Shown here in pieces: positions 52,701 through 61,580 of a stretch of 64,000 nucleotides of DNA; positions within the stretch are counted from its first letter, which is position 1, and every line of letters begins with the position of its first letter. This stretch comes from a bacterium (lineage in GTDB: Bacteria; Bacteroidota; Bacteroidia; Flavobacteriales_D; Crocinitomicaceae). The notes under the pieces are model-generated. The model was given only the letters and a program-made list of their open reading frames with translations. It was not told the origin of the DNA and did not search any database. The translations under genes and the position numbers were made by a program. The stretch lies in assembly GCA_024742305.1 (NCBI GenBank), contig JANSYQ010000010.1, positions 53,709 to 117,708 on the forward strand, written 5' to 3'.

Positions 52701-53156
52701 GTGGATACATTAAGTTACAAAACCGTTTCCGCTAACAAAGAAACCGCTGATAAAAAGTGGTTCGTAGTGGATGCTGAAGGCCAACCTCTTGGTCGTTTGG
52801 CAAGTAAGGTGGCGAAGGTGATTCGTGGAAAACACAAACCCAACTTCACACCGCATGCTGACTGTGGCGACAACGTTATCGTTATCAACGCAGAGAAAGT
52901 TGCCTTTTCAGGTACGAAACTCGTTGACAAAGAATACATCCGTTACACTGGTTACCCAGGTGGACAGCGTTCTTTGACAGCAGAAGAGATGTTGAAAAAA
53001 CATCCAGAAAGATTAATCGAAAAAGCAGTGAAAGGAATGCTTCCTAAGAACAAGCTTGGACGACAGCTATTTACTAACCTCAAAGTTTACACTGGAACTG
53101 AGCACAAACAAGAAGCGCAGAAGCCAGAAGTACTAAACTTGGATACATTCAAATAA
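52701..53156 (+). CDS. rplM: 50S ribosomal protein L13
   Basis: A 151-residue large-subunit ribosomal protein. The GTG at 52701 gives the Bacteroidota L13 N-terminus '[19 protein letters not shown]'; the frame extends to 52626 but that would begin inside the promoter. Family motifs include '[20 protein letters not shown]', '[16 protein letters not shown]' and '[10 protein letters not shown]'. No good Shine-Dalgarno sequence is visible, as is usual in this phylum. It is followed 4 nt later by rpsI. Confidence 0.96.
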   Translation: MDTLSYKTVSANKETADKKWFVVDAEGQPLGRLASKVAKVIRGKHKPNFTPHADCGDNVIVINAEKVAFSGTKLVDKEYIRYTGYPGGQRSLTAEEMLKKHPERLIEKAVKGMLPKNKLGRQLFTNLKVYTGTEHKQEAQKPEVLNLDTFK

Positions 53157-53160
53157 TAGC

Positions 53161-53547
53161 ATGGAAGTAATTAACACATTAGGAAGAAGAAAAACATCCG
53201 TTGCCCGTGTATACCTTACTAAAGGAAAAGGGAACGTGACTGTAAATAAACGTGACTACAAGGATTTCTTTCCAGTAGCCGTACTTCAATCAAAAATCGT
53301 TCAGCCTTTCACATTGACAGACACAGTAGGTCAGTACGATGTAAAAGTGAACGTATCAGGAGGAGGAATCAACGGACAAGTTGAGGCCATCCGATTGGGA
53401 ATCTCTCGTGCGCTTGTAGAGCTAGATGCAGAGTTCAAACCAATGTTGAAAGAAGAAGGATTAATGACACGTGACCCACGAATGGTCGAGCGTAAGAAGC
53501 CAGGTCAGCCGAAAGCACGTAAGAAATTCCAGTTCTCGAAACGTTAA
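53161..53547 (+). CDS. rpsI: 30S ribosomal protein S9
   Basis: A 128-residue small-subunit protein. It has 'NTLGRRKTSVARVYL', 'VNVSGGGINGQVEAIRLGIS' and the C-terminal 'KKPGQPKARKKFQFSKR' that reaches the ribosomal P site. It is in the usual rplM-rpsI pair. A 135-nt structured gap separates it from rpsB. Confidence 0.97.
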   Translation: MEVINTLGRRKTSVARVYLTKGKGNVTVNKRDYKDFFPVAVLQSKIVQPFTLTDTVGQYDVKVNVSGGGINGQVEAIRLGISRALVELDAEFKPMLKEEGLMTRDPRMVERKKPGQPKARKKFQFSKR

Positions 53548-53592
53548 GAAAACTATTTGGCGGTTGTTTAGTATCCAAGCCTTGAGCACCAC

Positions 53593-53654
53593 CCCGAAAC
53601 TTCGGAAGGCCCTCAATAGCTGATGCGAATAAAGCCTGCCTGTCGGCAGACAGG
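53593..53654 (+). promoter_or_regulatory. Structured region upstream of rpsB
   Basis: A short hairpin CCGAA-ac-TTCGG (53594-53605) and the 20-mer 'cctgcctgtcggcagacagg' (53635-53654), which can form CCTGTC-ggca-GACAGG or, instead, CTGCC-tgtc-GGCAG. It could be an rpsB leader element or just a dispersed palindrome. Confidence 0.45.
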
Positions 53655-53682
53655 GAACGTAAACAATTTTAATTGAAAGAAA

Positions 53683-54633
53683 ATGTCAAAAGTAAAATTT
53701 GAAGATTTATTAGAAGCAGGTGTTCACTTCGGACACATGAAAAGAAAATGGAACCCGGCCATGGCGCCATACATCTTCGAGGAGAAGAAAGGTATCCACA
53801 TTATCGATCTAAATAAGACAATTGCACACCTCGATCAGTCGGCGGCTGCTTTGAAGCAAATTGCAAAGTCGGGTAAAAAGATTCTTTTCGTTGCAACAAA
53901 AAAACAAGCGAAGGATATTATTTCTGAGCGCGTGAAGGAAATTAACATGCCGTATGTAACTGAGCGTTGGTCAGGTGGTATGTTGACAAACTTCCAAACA
54001 ACGCGTCGTTCCATCCGTAAAATGACGTCTATCGACAAAATGAAGACAGACGGAACATGGGAGACATTGAACAAGCGTGAGCGTTTGTTTAAGACACGTC
54101 AGCGTGAGAAACTGGAGAAAAACTTTGGTTCTATCGCGGACATGACACGTCAACCTGCTGCTATCTTCATCGTAGATATCGTTAAAGAACACATCGCATT
54201 GAAAGAAGCGAAGCGTTTGAATATCCCAGTATTCGCAATCGTGGATACCAACTCTAACCCGAAATTGGTTGATTTCCCAATTCCAGGTAACGATGACGCA
54301 ACAAAGTCTATCTCTATCATCATGGACGCTATTTGTGGAGCCGTGAAAGAAGGATTGACAGAGCGTAAGAATGCAAAAGATGCTCCTGCTAAGGAGGACG
54401 CGTCGGCCGAAACGAAAGTGAAGGAGGAAGCACCAGCAAAAGAAGCTGCGAAAGCGGAAAAGGCTGCGAAAGCTCCTGCAAAGGAAGAAGCGCCAGCAAA
54501 AGAGGAAGCTCCAAAGGCAGAGGTGAAAGAAGAAGCACCAGCAAAAGAGGAAGCACCAAAAGCTGAAGCGAAAGAAGAAGCAGCTCCTGAAGCAAAAGCA
54601 GAAGAGGCTAAAGAAGAAAAAGAAGCAAAATAA
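53683..54633 (+). CDS. rpsB: 30S ribosomal protein S2 with long charged tail
   Basis: S2 sits on the back of the 30S head-body junction. Residues ~1-230 are normal S2 ('LLEAGVHFGHMKRKWNPAMA', 'GGMLTNFQTTRRSIRKM', 'PIPGNDDATKSI'). The last ~85 residues are a low-complexity Ala/Lys/Glu tail ('EEAPAKEEAPKAE' units). Such tails are seen in other Bacteroidota S2 proteins and are probably flexible and exposed. The DNA of the tail is near-repetitive, so length differences between strains are likely. tsf follows 25 nt later. Confidence 0.96.
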   Translation: MSKVKFEDLLEAGVHFGHMKRKWNPAMAPYIFEEKKGIHIIDLNKTIAHLDQSAAALKQIAKSGKKILFVATKKQAKDIISERVKEINMPYVTERWSGGMLTNFQTTRRSIRKMTSIDKMKTDGTWETLNKRERLFKTRQREKLEKNFGSIADMTRQPAAIFIVDIVKEHIALKEAKRLNIPVFAIVDTNSNPKLVDFPIPGNDDATKSISIIMDAICGAVKEGLTERKNAKDAPAKEDASAETKVKEEAPAKEAAKAEKAAKAPAKEEAPAKEEAPKAEVKEEAPAKEEAPKAEAKEEAAPEAKAEEAKEEKEAK

Positions 54634-54658
54634 TTTTCACCACTAAAAAGTTTAATCC

Positions 54659-55489
54659 ATGGCAATCACAGCTGCAGATGTAAACAAACTAAGAAAAATG
54701 ACAGGAGCAGGTATGATGGACTGCAAAAAAGCTCTTGTTGAAACAGATGGCGATTTCGACGCGGCAGTAGACGTGCTTCGTAAGAAAGGTCAAAAAGTAG
54801 CTGCAAAGCGCGGTGACAACGAAACTACAGAAGGATTGATTTTCGCTGAAACTACAGAAGATGGAAAATCAGGAATCGTTTTCGCGTTGAGTTGTGAAAC
54901 TGACTTCGTTGCGAAAAACGCTGACTTCAATGCATTCGTTCGCTCTTTGGTAGACGTTGCAATGAAGCATATGCCGGCTACAAAAGAAGATTTGTTGGCT
55001 TTACCTTACGACGATAAATTGACTGTTGAAGAGAAAATCACAGAACAAATTGGAGTTATAGGTGAGAAGTTGGTAATCTCTGGTTACGATGTAATCAAAG
55101 CGGATCACGTTGTAGGTTACAACCACCCAGGAAACCAGTTGGCTTCTTTGGTAGGATTAAACAAAGCTACAGAAACTGCGGCTGACGCTGGTAAGCAAGT
55201 TGCTATGCAAGTAGCAGCAATGAATCCTATCGCTTTGAACAAAGACGGAGTAGATGATGAAACAATCGCTCGTGAGCTAGAAGTTGGTCGTGATTTGGCT
55301 ATCCAAGAAGGAAAACCAGAGGATATGGCTGACAAAATCGCTCAAGGACGTTTGGGGAAATTCTTCAAAGAAAATACTTTGTTGAGCCAGTCTTTCGTTC
55401 GCGATAACAAAATTACGGTTGAGCAGTTCTTGAAAAATTCAGAGGACGGATTGACAGTAACAGACTTTAAACGTCTAGCGATGGCATAA
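54659..55489 (+). CDS. tsf: Elongation factor Ts
   Basis: EF-Ts recycles EF-Tu by exchanging GDP for GTP. The 276-residue protein has the N-terminal UBA-like 'KLRKMTGAGMMDCKKALVE' and the core 'FALSCETDFVAKNADF', then two dimerisation subdomains. The length is normal. It forms the conserved rpsB-tsf pair and ends at a perfect 11-bp hairpin terminator. Confidence 0.97.
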   Translation: MAITAADVNKLRKMTGAGMMDCKKALVETDGDFDAAVDVLRKKGQKVAAKRGDNETTEGLIFAETTEDGKSGIVFALSCETDFVAKNADFNAFVRSLVDVAMKHMPATKEDLLALPYDDKLTVEEKITEQIGVIGEKLVISGYDVIKADHVVGYNHPGNQLASLVGLNKATETAADAGKQVAMQVAAMNPIALNKDGVDDETIARELEVGRDLAIQEGKPEDMADKIAQGRLGKFFKENTLLSQSFVRDNKITVEQFLKNSEDGLTVTDFKRLAMA

Positions 55490-55510
55490 GAACCATTAAA
55501 GAATATTAAA

Positions 55511-55549
55511 GAAACCCTGACCTTATAAAAGCGTCAGGGTTTCTTTTTT
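55511..55549 (+). terminator. Terminator of rpsB-tsf
   Basis: Perfect 11-bp stem GAAACCCTGAC / GTCAGGGTTTC (55511-55521 with 55533-55543) followed by six T. Confidence 0.93.
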
Positions 55550-55740
55550 GCCTCAACTTTGCCGGGCGGAAGTCATGTGTTGCTCACATTCGTGCTTTTT
55601 TTAAGGAAAATTAAGAAATGAATAAGTAAGCTTTTTGGGAATATTAACGTCTATATAGCAAGACACGTTCTGTGTCTTTTCAGTGAATAGTGGTTAGGTG
55701 AGAGCCGAGGTCGTAAGATCTCGGCTCTCATATTTATACG
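55550..55740. other. Gene-free region with hairpins
   Basis: Between the tsf terminator and the terminator of the minus-strand gene lie further hairpins: ATGTG-ttgct-CACAT (55575-55589) before seven T; AAGACAC-gttct-GTGTCTT (55660-55678) before TT; and an 11-bp stem TGAGAGCCGAG / CTCGGCTCTCA (55699-55709 with 55720-55730). No open frame of note is seen. A small RNA is possible. Confidence 0.45.
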
Positions 55741-55771
55741 AAAAGCCCCAACTTCATTGAAGTTAGAGCTT
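55741..55771 (-). terminator. Terminator of the 1046-residue protein gene
   Basis: Arms 55743-55756 and 55758-55771 pair over 14 nt in the minus-strand RNA (two G-U pairs), followed by UUUU. Confidence 0.75.
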
Positions 55772-55826
55772 CGTTGTGCAATGTTCAGTTATTCTAACAA
55801 TTGATTAAAAACAGTAGGTCAATTGT

Positions 55827-58800
55827 CTATCGTTTTCTTTTACTTCCAAAGCGTTGTTCAGGTGCCCAGTCAGGTCTCACCATTCTTGTCGGTCTTTCCG
55901 GCAGCGATGGTTGGGTGTTTTTATTGACAAACTCCATCAATTCCTCGATATTCTCGTTTTCGATAGCTGGTTTCGGAACTAAGGGTCTCGTGCATGTTCC
56001 ATTACTGTATGTCGTCTTAGGGTTTGAATTACCCAAAAGTTGATTCGCAAAATCTCGTATGTATGACTCAGGGTTTTTCAGGTCAATTTTAAAAGATGCA
56101 TCCAAGGGCTGTCCAGCGAATTGACCTTTTACTTCTAAAGCCACCATTCCTCCACTAACCGTGTTCGCGCAACCTTCGAATTTTGCGAAGTCAATATCTA
56201 CAATTTCGAGGGTCTTACCACCCTGTTCGATCATATATGCCGATGCTCGAAGAGCTCCAACTTGAGTCTTTTCAACATCGTCTATAAGTTTTTGGAGTTC
56301 ATTCACCTGAAGGGAAAGTCCGGACCACGTAGTGAACAAAGGTGCTACTTCAGGGTCAGCGTTAATTGCATCGGTATCCTTCAAATCCTGACATGCTGTA
56401 CTGGAAGCACCACTTAGTTTTGTGGCTAATTCTCCAAGACCATTTGTAATGACTGTTAGTTCTGTTTCCAATGCCCCAAGTTGAATTTTCTTGTCGTTTA
56501 TAGCGGATTCGCGCGCGCTCAAATTTATGAGTTCGCATGCCTTATTTGAAGTAATTGGTTCTAGGCTGGCTTTACGCTCGTAACCACTAGGACAAGAATA
56601 ACATTTACCCATACCAATGTCCGCAAAAGAGCCGTTGGATCCGCAGCCAATATACTGTCCTTTTACGGCAGGCTCATGGTCGATTGGAGTAATCTTCACA
56701 CATTTCGTAGCCAACCCGTCTTTTTGGTATCCAGATGGACAACTGTAGCATTTTCCAGTTATGGCGTCTCCAAATTGTCCGCTTGGGCACCCAGCAAATA
56801 CATCAAAATTACCCTGTGGAATAGGGTCCGCATAGGTTCTGGATTCTGGTTTGAAGGTCGCCATATTGCCATTGATTGGTTGTGCAATGTCCCACTCATA
56901 GCCTGATTTGGGTGAATAACAATAGTCGTTGAATGGCTTACTGTTTCCGTCACAAACGGTGGGGTTAAGTTCATTTGCCCTGCGGTATCTGTCATTAGTC
57001 AAGTTACGCTCCATTGTCGCAATTTCATTTCTCAACTGTGATATTTCCGCCTCTTTTCGTTTGCGTTCCGCATCCTGAGCTTCCCGTTGGTTTAATAGTT
57101 CACACCATCCTTCCCATCGCTTTCGAACAACTACCTGCTTTGCCTCCAAGGAAGTTTTTGCTTGATCCATTTGAGGACGCAACGCTTCAAGTTGAGCTTT
57201 GTTTTTTTGGTGTTCCGCGGCAACTTCATCCGCCAATTTGTTCAGATGAGCCGAAGCTTCCTTCGTGATTTTCTGAACGAGATTGTCTTGATCGTCAAAT
57301 TCGGCTTTTAGGTAGATGGATTCTCCCTTTAGCAAATCCCCTCCAGCCACATCGAGTTTGGCACCAAATTCTCCAAAGATGTTTCCTTCCATTACGACAT
57401 TAAATCCTCGATCACTCAAATACACATCCGTTTTTCGAGATATACCCATGACTTCTACATTTCCACTAATAGCCAACCCCATCTTTTTAGACAAAGGTTT
57501 CATAGCAAGGAACATGTATGGACCTTTGCCTGGGTCGACGCCCGTAATTTTAAATCCTGGGTAGATGATGTCCGTAATTCCTGCGAAACCTTCAACACCG
57601 TGCTCATCGATGTCTATAAAAATGGCACCACGATTATTGCCATATCGAATAGCTCCTTCTGCATAGAATCCGGGATTGTATTTGATGTTGAATAATTCCG
57701 CGCCATCTCCGGGCGGAACAATTGTCAAGTGGAGGTTGGTCACGTCAATTTTTCGAAGTTCATTGACAAAAGGAGAGTTGGCTCCAGCTGGGTAAAATGC
57801 GTCCACGATATCACTTAAAAAGGCTCTTGGGATTTGTGCGTCAATCATGTTTCTTGTAGGATCTCCAAGGTCGATTCCAACGGTGGCGCTCCCACTGAAG
57901 CGAGGTTGGGCATCATTTGGGTTGCTGCGTACGTCAATCCCACCTTCAATTGCCATTATGGGCGTAGGAACTGGAGTGTTAAAGTTGGCACCAAAACCAA
58001 ATCCCATTTTCGTTATAGAAACATTGGGACTTAACCCAAGTGGGTTTTTCCATCCTCCGGATTGATCCATCCATGCTTCACCATAAATGCGACCTGTAAC
58101 ATCGATGCTTAATTCTCCGCTGAGAGGAGGCATAATAGGAGTTCCGTCTTCTTGAACAGATACAGTGCCGCCAATAGCCAAGCAGGGTCTTCCACGAGTG
58201 AACGCAAATTCAAGTTTTGCCCTTTGTAAAATCAAACTTTCATCCTCCAAAATAGGAATGGATCGGCTATTCAAATCCGCCTGAATGGAGAATTCTTTGG
58301 TTTTGGTATTGATCGAGCCACTCATTCGTAGCTTCGTTTGACCAATACCGAGGTAACTGGCTAAATTTTTAGGAAGAAAGAAATAAGCAGAAATTCCTAC
58401 TTGAAACTCTTTGTTCTTTGTTGCCATACCTGACATGGCAAACATGCCCTCTAAGTCTACTAAAGAAACCTCCTCCATACCGTCGAACGGCATCCAAGTG
58501 CCAAACCGTAAAACAGCCAATACTTCATCGACTTTGTTTTTGCGCTGATCTTCAAAGGCTACGCGCAAAGTTCTTATTCCAACGCCAACACCAACGCCCG
58601 GTGGCATCAGCTCGTCGAAACTTTGACCGAACAACGCTCGGAAGTCTTCACTGGTTATTTTTGCCGCTTCAGGAAATTCTATATTCACGACTTTAACACG
58701 TTTCTTCTTTCCGTCATGAAATTCGAAGTCAACACGTGTATCGTGACCCAAAATACCAATAGTCGCTCCAACAAAACGTGTGCTATCCGGATGAGTTTTG

Positions 58801-58967
58801 TTTTTAATGTCTTTGATTTGAACGCGATCGCTCAAAGCTTGAAATGTGGACAAAGCCTCTTCAATTCGTTCGCGCTCTTTTTCTTGAGCAGAAGTTGTAA
58901 AAGCAAAGAAAGGTAGCACGAACAGCAAAATTGCCATTCGAATGCGCTTGTACGTAACAGTTTTCAT
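55827..58967 (-). CDS. Large secreted protein with Cys-rich modules, unknown function
   Basis: A 1046-residue exported protein with a basic n-region and signal peptide ('MAILLFVLPFFAFTTSAQ'). Residues ~30-560 are beta-rich and glycine-rich and look like a repetitive beta structure ('SGSINTKTKEFSIQADLNSR', 'IYGEAWMDQSGGWKN'). Residues ~570-670 form a coiled coil ('NKLADEVAAEHQKNKAQLEA'). Residues ~675-830 hold at least two eukaryote-like Cys modules ('GKCYSCPSGYQKDG', 'GKCYSCPSGYERKA') plus related cysteines. A second coiled coil and a Pro-rich basic tail follow. It has no T9SS sorting domain that I can see. Single gene with its own terminator; no close partner. Confidence 0.8.
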   Translation of the reverse strand: MKTVTYKRIRMAILLFVLPFFAFTTSAQEKERERIEEALSTFQALSDRVQIKDIKNKTHPDSTRFVGATIGILGHDTRVDFEFHDGKKKRVKVVNIEFPEAAKITSEDFRALFGQSFDELMPPGVGVGVGIRTLRVAFEDQRKNKVDEVLAVLRFGTWMPFDGMEEVSLVDLEGMFAMSGMATKNKEFQVGISAYFFLPKNLASYLGIGQTKLRMSGSINTKTKEFSIQADLNSRSIPILEDESLILQRAKLEFAFTRGRPCLAIGGTVSVQEDGTPIMPPLSGELSIDVTGRIYGEAWMDQSGGWKNPLGLSPNVSITKMGFGFGANFNTPVPTPIMAIEGGIDVRSNPNDAQPRFSGSATVGIDLGDPTRNMIDAQIPRAFLSDIVDAFYPAGANSPFVNELRKIDVTNLHLTIVPPGDGAELFNIKYNPGFYAEGAIRYGNNRGAIFIDIDEHGVEGFAGITDIIYPGFKITGVDPGKGPYMFLAMKPLSKKMGLAISGNVEVMGISRKTDVYLSDRGFNVVMEGNIFGEFGAKLDVAGGDLLKGESIYLKAEFDDQDNLVQKITKEASAHLNKLADEVAAEHQKNKAQLEALRPQMDQAKTSLEAKQVVVRKRWEGWCELLNQREAQDAERKRKEAEISQLRNEIATMERNLTNDRYRRANELNPTVCDGNSKPFNDYCYSPKSGYEWDIAQPINGNMATFKPESRTYADPIPQGNFDVFAGCPSGQFGDAITGKCYSCPSGYQKDGLATKCVKITPIDHEPAVKGQYIGCGSNGSFADIGMGKCYSCPSGYERKASLEPITSNKACELINLSARESAINDKKIQLGALETELTVITNGLGELATKLSGASSTACQDLKDTDAINADPEVAPLFTTWSGLSLQVNELQKLIDDVEKTQVGALRASAYMIEQGGKTLEIVDIDFAKFEGCANTVSGGMVALEVKGQFAGQPLDASFKIDLKNPESYIRDFANQLLGNSNPKTTYSNGTCTRPLVPKPAIENENIEELMEFVNKNTQPSLPERPTRMVRPDWAPEQRFGSKRKR

Positions 58968-59123
58968 GAGTAGGTTATTTGTTCGTTTAAAGCTACTTAG
59001 AAAAGTTAGCCCTACAATACACCAAGCAGTTTTCTTTGACTATTAAATCTAGAGTTCACCTACATTTTTATGCAGATTCAATGTATGCATAAGGAAATAC
59101 CCAACATTTAAGGTGTAATGATG

Positions 59124-59131
59124 TATTTTTG
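59124..59131 (+). promoter_or_regulatory. -7 box (TATTTTTG) almost touching the next start
   Basis: Exact TAnnTTTG ending 4 nt before the ATG at 59136, so the message would have almost no leader. Rules out the start at 59118. Confidence 0.6.
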
Positions 59132-59135
59132 CAAC

Positions 59136-59816
59136 ATGAGAATATTTTATATAATTATCCCAATTCTGTTTACAATCGGTTGCGCGCCCAGTCGATTCGT
59201 AGAGCCGTTGGAAAAAGACCAATGGGCAGTCGGAGGAAGTGTTGGTGGACCATTAGTAGAGTTTGGAGGGGTAGGGATCCCGGCTCCGCTGTCGTCGATT
59301 GAGGCTGGTTACGGTTTGGACTCCAACTTGACAATTTACACGGGAATCCACACAACCTCGTTTTTATTTGGTACCGGACACATGGATATCGGTGCAACGT
59401 ATCGCCCCTTGAAACAAAAAGGATACTGGCCCAACGTGAGTGTTTCCGGAACGGCACAATTCGCTTTTTCGCCAAGTACGCGATCCTTCAATTTTTGGCC
59501 CATGATTGATGCGAATGCCTATTGGAACTATGGTAAGCGTCGCAACTACTTCTACGTTGGATTCAATAACACGTTTATTCTGAAATCCGGAATCGACTTT
59601 GATCGACCGAACGATCAGCGAGTTCTTTTCAGTCCGCAATTTGGACACGTTTTCAAAGCAACGGAGAATCGCTATCAAATTTTTGCAGAAGTAAAGTTAC
59701 TCGGACCATACATCGATAGTGAAGATGCATTCGTGCCTTACACCGGAATACTCGGAACTCAAGGAGCAACAGGAATTTACATTGGATTTAGAAAACCATT
59801 AAACCGAAAGAAATGA
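59136..59816 (+). CDS. Outer-membrane lipoprotein, probable small beta-barrel
   Basis: A 226-residue lipoprotein: the signal ends in a lipobox ('FTIGC', cysteine near residue 16). The mature part alternates polar and hydrophobic residues ('NVSVSGTAQFAFSPSTRS', 'NYFYVGFNNTFILKSGI', 'GIYIGFRKPL'), typical of a small outer-membrane beta-barrel. Function unknown. The start at 59136 is set by the -7 box. The stop overlaps the next gene (ATGA), so both lipoproteins are made together. Confidence 0.75.
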   Translation: MRIFYIIIPILFTIGCAPSRFVEPLEKDQWAVGGSVGGPLVEFGGVGIPAPLSSIEAGYGLDSNLTIYTGIHTTSFLFGTGHMDIGATYRPLKQKGYWPNVSVSGTAQFAFSPSTRSFNFWPMIDANAYWNYGKRRNYFYVGFNNTFILKSGIDFDRPNDQRVLFSPQFGHVFKATENRYQIFAEVKLLGPYIDSEDAFVPYTGILGTQGATGIYIGFRKPLNRKK

Positions 59817-60703
59817 AAAGTATTGTTGGAATATTACTACTGGGAGTGATTTTGATTTCCTGCCAAAAGTTGAAGTTGGATAGTTTGGCATTTCCCGCTG
59901 TACAACTCGATGCCTATGAATTCGAGAATTACGAGGGAGAACAAGAAATTGATATCCCGCAAAACTTGGTGGTTACCGCACCGAATTATGAACTGGTGAC
60001 AATGTCATCTTACGATGCTGTGAATGACGAAACACATACCATTTATGGTGCCTATCTCGGCGATATGAGCACGATTGCTTCGGATACCATCATCCTTTAC
60101 TTTCACGGTCAATCCAAACACATGGATGCTTATTGGGACAGAACGAGTTTGTTGGCAAATTTAGGTGGAATGCACAATTACGGCGTATTCACTATTGATT
60201 ACCGTGGCTACGGAATGTCGCAAGGAACTTCCACCGAGCAAGGACTGTACGAAGATGCGGACGCGGCTATTGATTGGTTGATCGCGCATGGTGCCGACCC
60301 TTCTAAAACGTTTTGTTACGGATTTAGTTTAGGTGCTATTCCAACGATTGACAGAGCGGCCTACCGAACCGACTTTCCATTCGCAAAAATCATGATTGAG
60401 GCACCTTTAGCAACTGTTCAAAATTTGGTAAACAGTTCAACGCTAGGCATGAGTTCGGGGTTTGTCACCACATTGGAGTTCCCAAATTCGGAGAAAATCA
60501 AGGATGTGACGGCACCGCTTTTATGGATGCATGGAATTGAAGATGCTTACATCGCTATTGACAATGGAGAATTGATTTACGCGAATCACGGAGGGACGGA
60601 GAAAGCTGCCATTCGCGTTCCGGATTGTGATCATAGTCAAGTGCCTATCAAAATGGGTTATTATAACTATATGGATCAGGTGCTGGAGTTTATTCGAGAA
60701 TAA
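59813..60703 (+). CDS. Alpha/beta-hydrolase lipoprotein
   Basis: A 296-residue lipoprotein (lipobox 'LISC', Cys near residue 17) with an alpha/beta-hydrolase domain. The nucleophile is Ser172 ('CYGFSLGAIP'); Asp244 ('HGIEDAYIAI') and His274 ('DCDHSQVP') complete a likely triad. 'ILYFHGQSKHMDAYW' gives the oxyanion-hole HG. The substrate is unknown (esterase or lipase-like). It overlaps the preceding lipoprotein gene. Confidence 0.85.
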   Translation: MKSIVGILLLGVILISCQKLKLDSLAFPAVQLDAYEFENYEGEQEIDIPQNLVVTAPNYELVTMSSYDAVNDETHTIYGAYLGDMSTIASDTIILYFHGQSKHMDAYWDRTSLLANLGGMHNYGVFTIDYRGYGMSQGTSTEQGLYEDADAAIDWLIAHGADPSKTFCYGFSLGAIPTIDRAAYRTDFPFAKIMIEAPLATVQNLVNSSTLGMSSGFVTTLEFPNSEKIKDVTAPLLWMHGIEDAYIAIDNGELIYANHGGTEKAAIRVPDCDHSQVPIKMGYYNYMDQVLEFIRE

Positions 60704-60837
60704 ATCCGATAAAGGGTTGTTTTACAGGAGTTAATAACGTTATAAGTTGGATGAACACCCAATGATCATTTTTTCAATTGTTGAAAATTGATGTAGGAAA
60801 GAAGTTCTAGCAGAATAAATCGTAGTTCCAATTTCGC

Positions 60838-60845
60838 TATATTTG
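60838..60845 (+). promoter_or_regulatory. -7 box (TATATTTG) of pyrH-frr
   Basis: Exact TAnnTTTG, 22 nt before the pyrH ATG. No clear -33 element. The rest of the 164-nt gap shows nothing else. Confidence 0.6.
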
Positions 60846-60867
60846 GCTCGGTTTCTAAACAAACAAA

Positions 60868-61575
60868 ATGAAGTACAAACGCATCCTTTTGAAGCTCAGT
60901 GGTGAGTCACTTATGGGCGACAAAGCATTCGGAATTGATAACAATCGTTTGGCAACATACGCAAGCCAAATCAAAGCGATTTACGAATCCGGGGTAGAGG
61001 TAGCGATTGTCATTGGTGGAGGAAACATTTTCCGAGGAGTTCAGGCAGAAGAAGGTGGGATGGACCGCACCCATGGCGATTACATGGGAATGTTGGCAAC
61101 CATGATCAACTCCATGGCGCTCCAGGCAGCACTAGAGTCTGTAGGAGTTCAAACCAGACTTCAATCGGCGATTGAAATGAAAGAAATTTCCGAACCCTTC
61201 ATCCGAAGAAAAGCGGTTCGTCATTTAGAGCGCGGCCGTGTAGTGATTTTTGGAGCTGGAACCGGAAATCCATTTTTCACTACAGATTCAGCGGCTTCAC
61301 TACGTGCCATAGAAATTAACGCCGAAGTGATCCTCAAAGGAACACGTGTGGATGGAATTTATTCGGCAGATCCTGAGAAAGATCCGAATGCAACGAAATA
61401 CGATACCATTAGTTTTGATGATGCCTACGGGAAAGGGTTGAAAGTAATGGATATGACGGCCTTTACTTTGTGTAAAGAAAATAACTTACCCATTATCGTT
61501 TTTGATATGGACACACCTGGGAACTTACAAAAAGTGCTCGAGGGAGAACAGGTTGGAACGATTGTAAGAAACTAA
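60868..61575 (+). CDS. pyrH: UMP kinase
   Basis: Phosphorylates UMP to UDP. The 235-residue protein has the amino-acid-kinase motifs '[14 protein letters not shown]', '[10 protein letters not shown]', '[19 protein letters not shown]' and '[14 protein letters not shown]'. The length is normal. frr follows 5 nt later, as in most bacteria. Confidence 0.97.
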   Translation: MKYKRILLKLSGESLMGDKAFGIDNNRLATYASQIKAIYESGVEVAIVIGGGNIFRGVQAEEGGMDRTHGDYMGMLATMINSMALQAALESVGVQTRLQSAIEMKEISEPFIRRKAVRHLERGRVVIFGAGTGNPFFTTDSAASLRAIEINAEVILKGTRVDGIYSADPEKDPNATKYDTISFDDAYGKGLKVMDMTAFTLCKENNLPIIVFDMDTPGNLQKVLEGEQVGTIVRN

Positions 61576-61580
61576 AGACT

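Noticed and set aside
54150..54665. Long open frame on the minus strand opposite rpsB and the start of tsf (Ala/Ser/Phe-rich)
   Set aside because: It is the mirror of the Ala/Lys/Glu repeat DNA of the S2 tail; low complexity, no start signal, and rpsB is certain.
59080..59100. TATGCATA upstream of the lipoprotein gene at 59136 as a further MarR operator
   Set aside because: Only 8 bases match, no fatty-acid gene follows, and the site is not at the -33 position.
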